A stretch of 5,776 bases of DNA from Acinetobacter sp. (GTDB taxonomy: Bacteria > Pseudomonadota > Gammaproteobacteria > Pseudomonadales > Moraxellaceae). Positions within the stretch are counted from its first letter, which is position 1, and each line of letters opens with the position of its first letter. The notes beneath the pieces were generated by a model. It did no database searches and was not told where the DNA came from. It was given only the letters and a program-made list of their open reading frames with translations. The stretch covers positions 1 to 5,776 of the forward strand of contig SSHD01000144.1 in the NCBI GenBank assembly GCA_008017255.1, read 5' to 3'. Below, piece after piece: positions 5,647-5,776 of the stretch. A program made the position numbers and the translations under genes.

Positions 5647-5776
5647 ATGTCAGGCTCGACACAATATTACACACGCACGGCGCAAGTGCTACATTGGCTT
5701 ATGGCGATTATTTTTATTGTGGCATGGTTGATTGGTTTTTATAGCGGCAATTTTTTAAGCTATGAGGTCGATGGCA
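5647..5776 (+). CDS. Cytochrome b561 family protein, 3'-truncated by the window edge
   Basis: Only the first 43 codons are present. The translation MSGSTQYYTRTAQVLHWLMA, then a hydrophobic segment IIFIVAWLIGFYSG (about 21-34), matches the N-terminus of bacterial cytochrome b561 proteins: a short cytoplasmic lead with Y-x-R-T-A-x-x-L-H-W, whose His16 is the expected haem b ligand in the first of four transmembrane helices. Such proteins are inner-membrane dihaem electron carriers oxidising quinol or passing electrons to partners. AGGA at 5636-5639 lies seven bases before the ATG and supports this start. It is transcribed away from the lipoprotein gene. In many gammaproteobacteria a YceI-family gene follows such a cytochrome, which would be the first thing to look for past the right edge. 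Family assignment is fairly sure; the exact member and partner are not. Confidence 0.85.
   Translation, partial: MSGSTQYYTRTAQVLHWLMAIIFIVAWLIGFYSGNFLSYEVDG

Noticed and set aside
5289..5744. 151-codon + strand frame spanning the lipoprotein gene, the divergent gap and the cytochrome start
   Set aside because: Its product looks like no known protein, it overlaps two better-supported genes, and it crosses the intergenic palindrome; treated as a chance open frame.

Overview
This window looks like a chromosomal housekeeping segment from a gammaproteobacterium, most probably Acinetobacter or a close Moraxellaceae relative. The evidence is the AT-leaning base composition, the alaS-lysC-csrA order (from memory also the order around rsmA/csrA in Pseudomonas, whereas E. 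coli has alaS next to csrA), a CsrA with a long Asn/Gln/Asp-rich tail, and a convergent rnhB. The genus is inferred from gene order and protein character, not from a database search.

Layout. Positions 1-2469 (+) hold alanyl-tRNA synthetase, open at the left edge and missing about 57 N-terminal residues. A 69-nt gap with a 9-bp hairpin separates it from lysC, aspartate kinase (2539-3819, +). lysC is followed by an exact 19-bp palindrome and a strong stem-loop. A 230-nt AT-rich gap with a plausible promoter then leads to csrA (4050-4316, +). csrA converges with rnhB, ribonuclease HII (4369-4935, -), across a 12-bp stem that can serve as terminator in both directions. Upstream of rnhB on the same strand is a small predicted lipoprotein of unknown function (5042-5419, -), with a terminator-like hairpin between the two. 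A 227-nt divergent intergenic region with a near-perfect 22-bp palindrome separates it from a cytochrome b561-type membrane protein (5647 to the right edge, +), of which only 43 codons are visible.

How the genes relate. AlaS charges and proofreads tRNA-Ala. LysC starts the aspartate-family pathway to lysine, threonine, methionine and diaminopimelate. CsrA is a global post-transcriptional regulator. RNase HII removes ribonucleotides from DNA. The conserved order is syntenic rather than one pathway. The genes are intact apart from the two cut by the window edges, with no mobile element, CRISPR array, tRNA or rRNA.

No clear novel system is visible. The points most worth a second look are the internal start in lysC that could yield a separate regulatory subunit, the C-terminal tail of CsrA, the four-cysteine lipoprotein, and two unexplained palindromes, one touching the lysC stop codon and one in the divergent region before the cytochrome gene.
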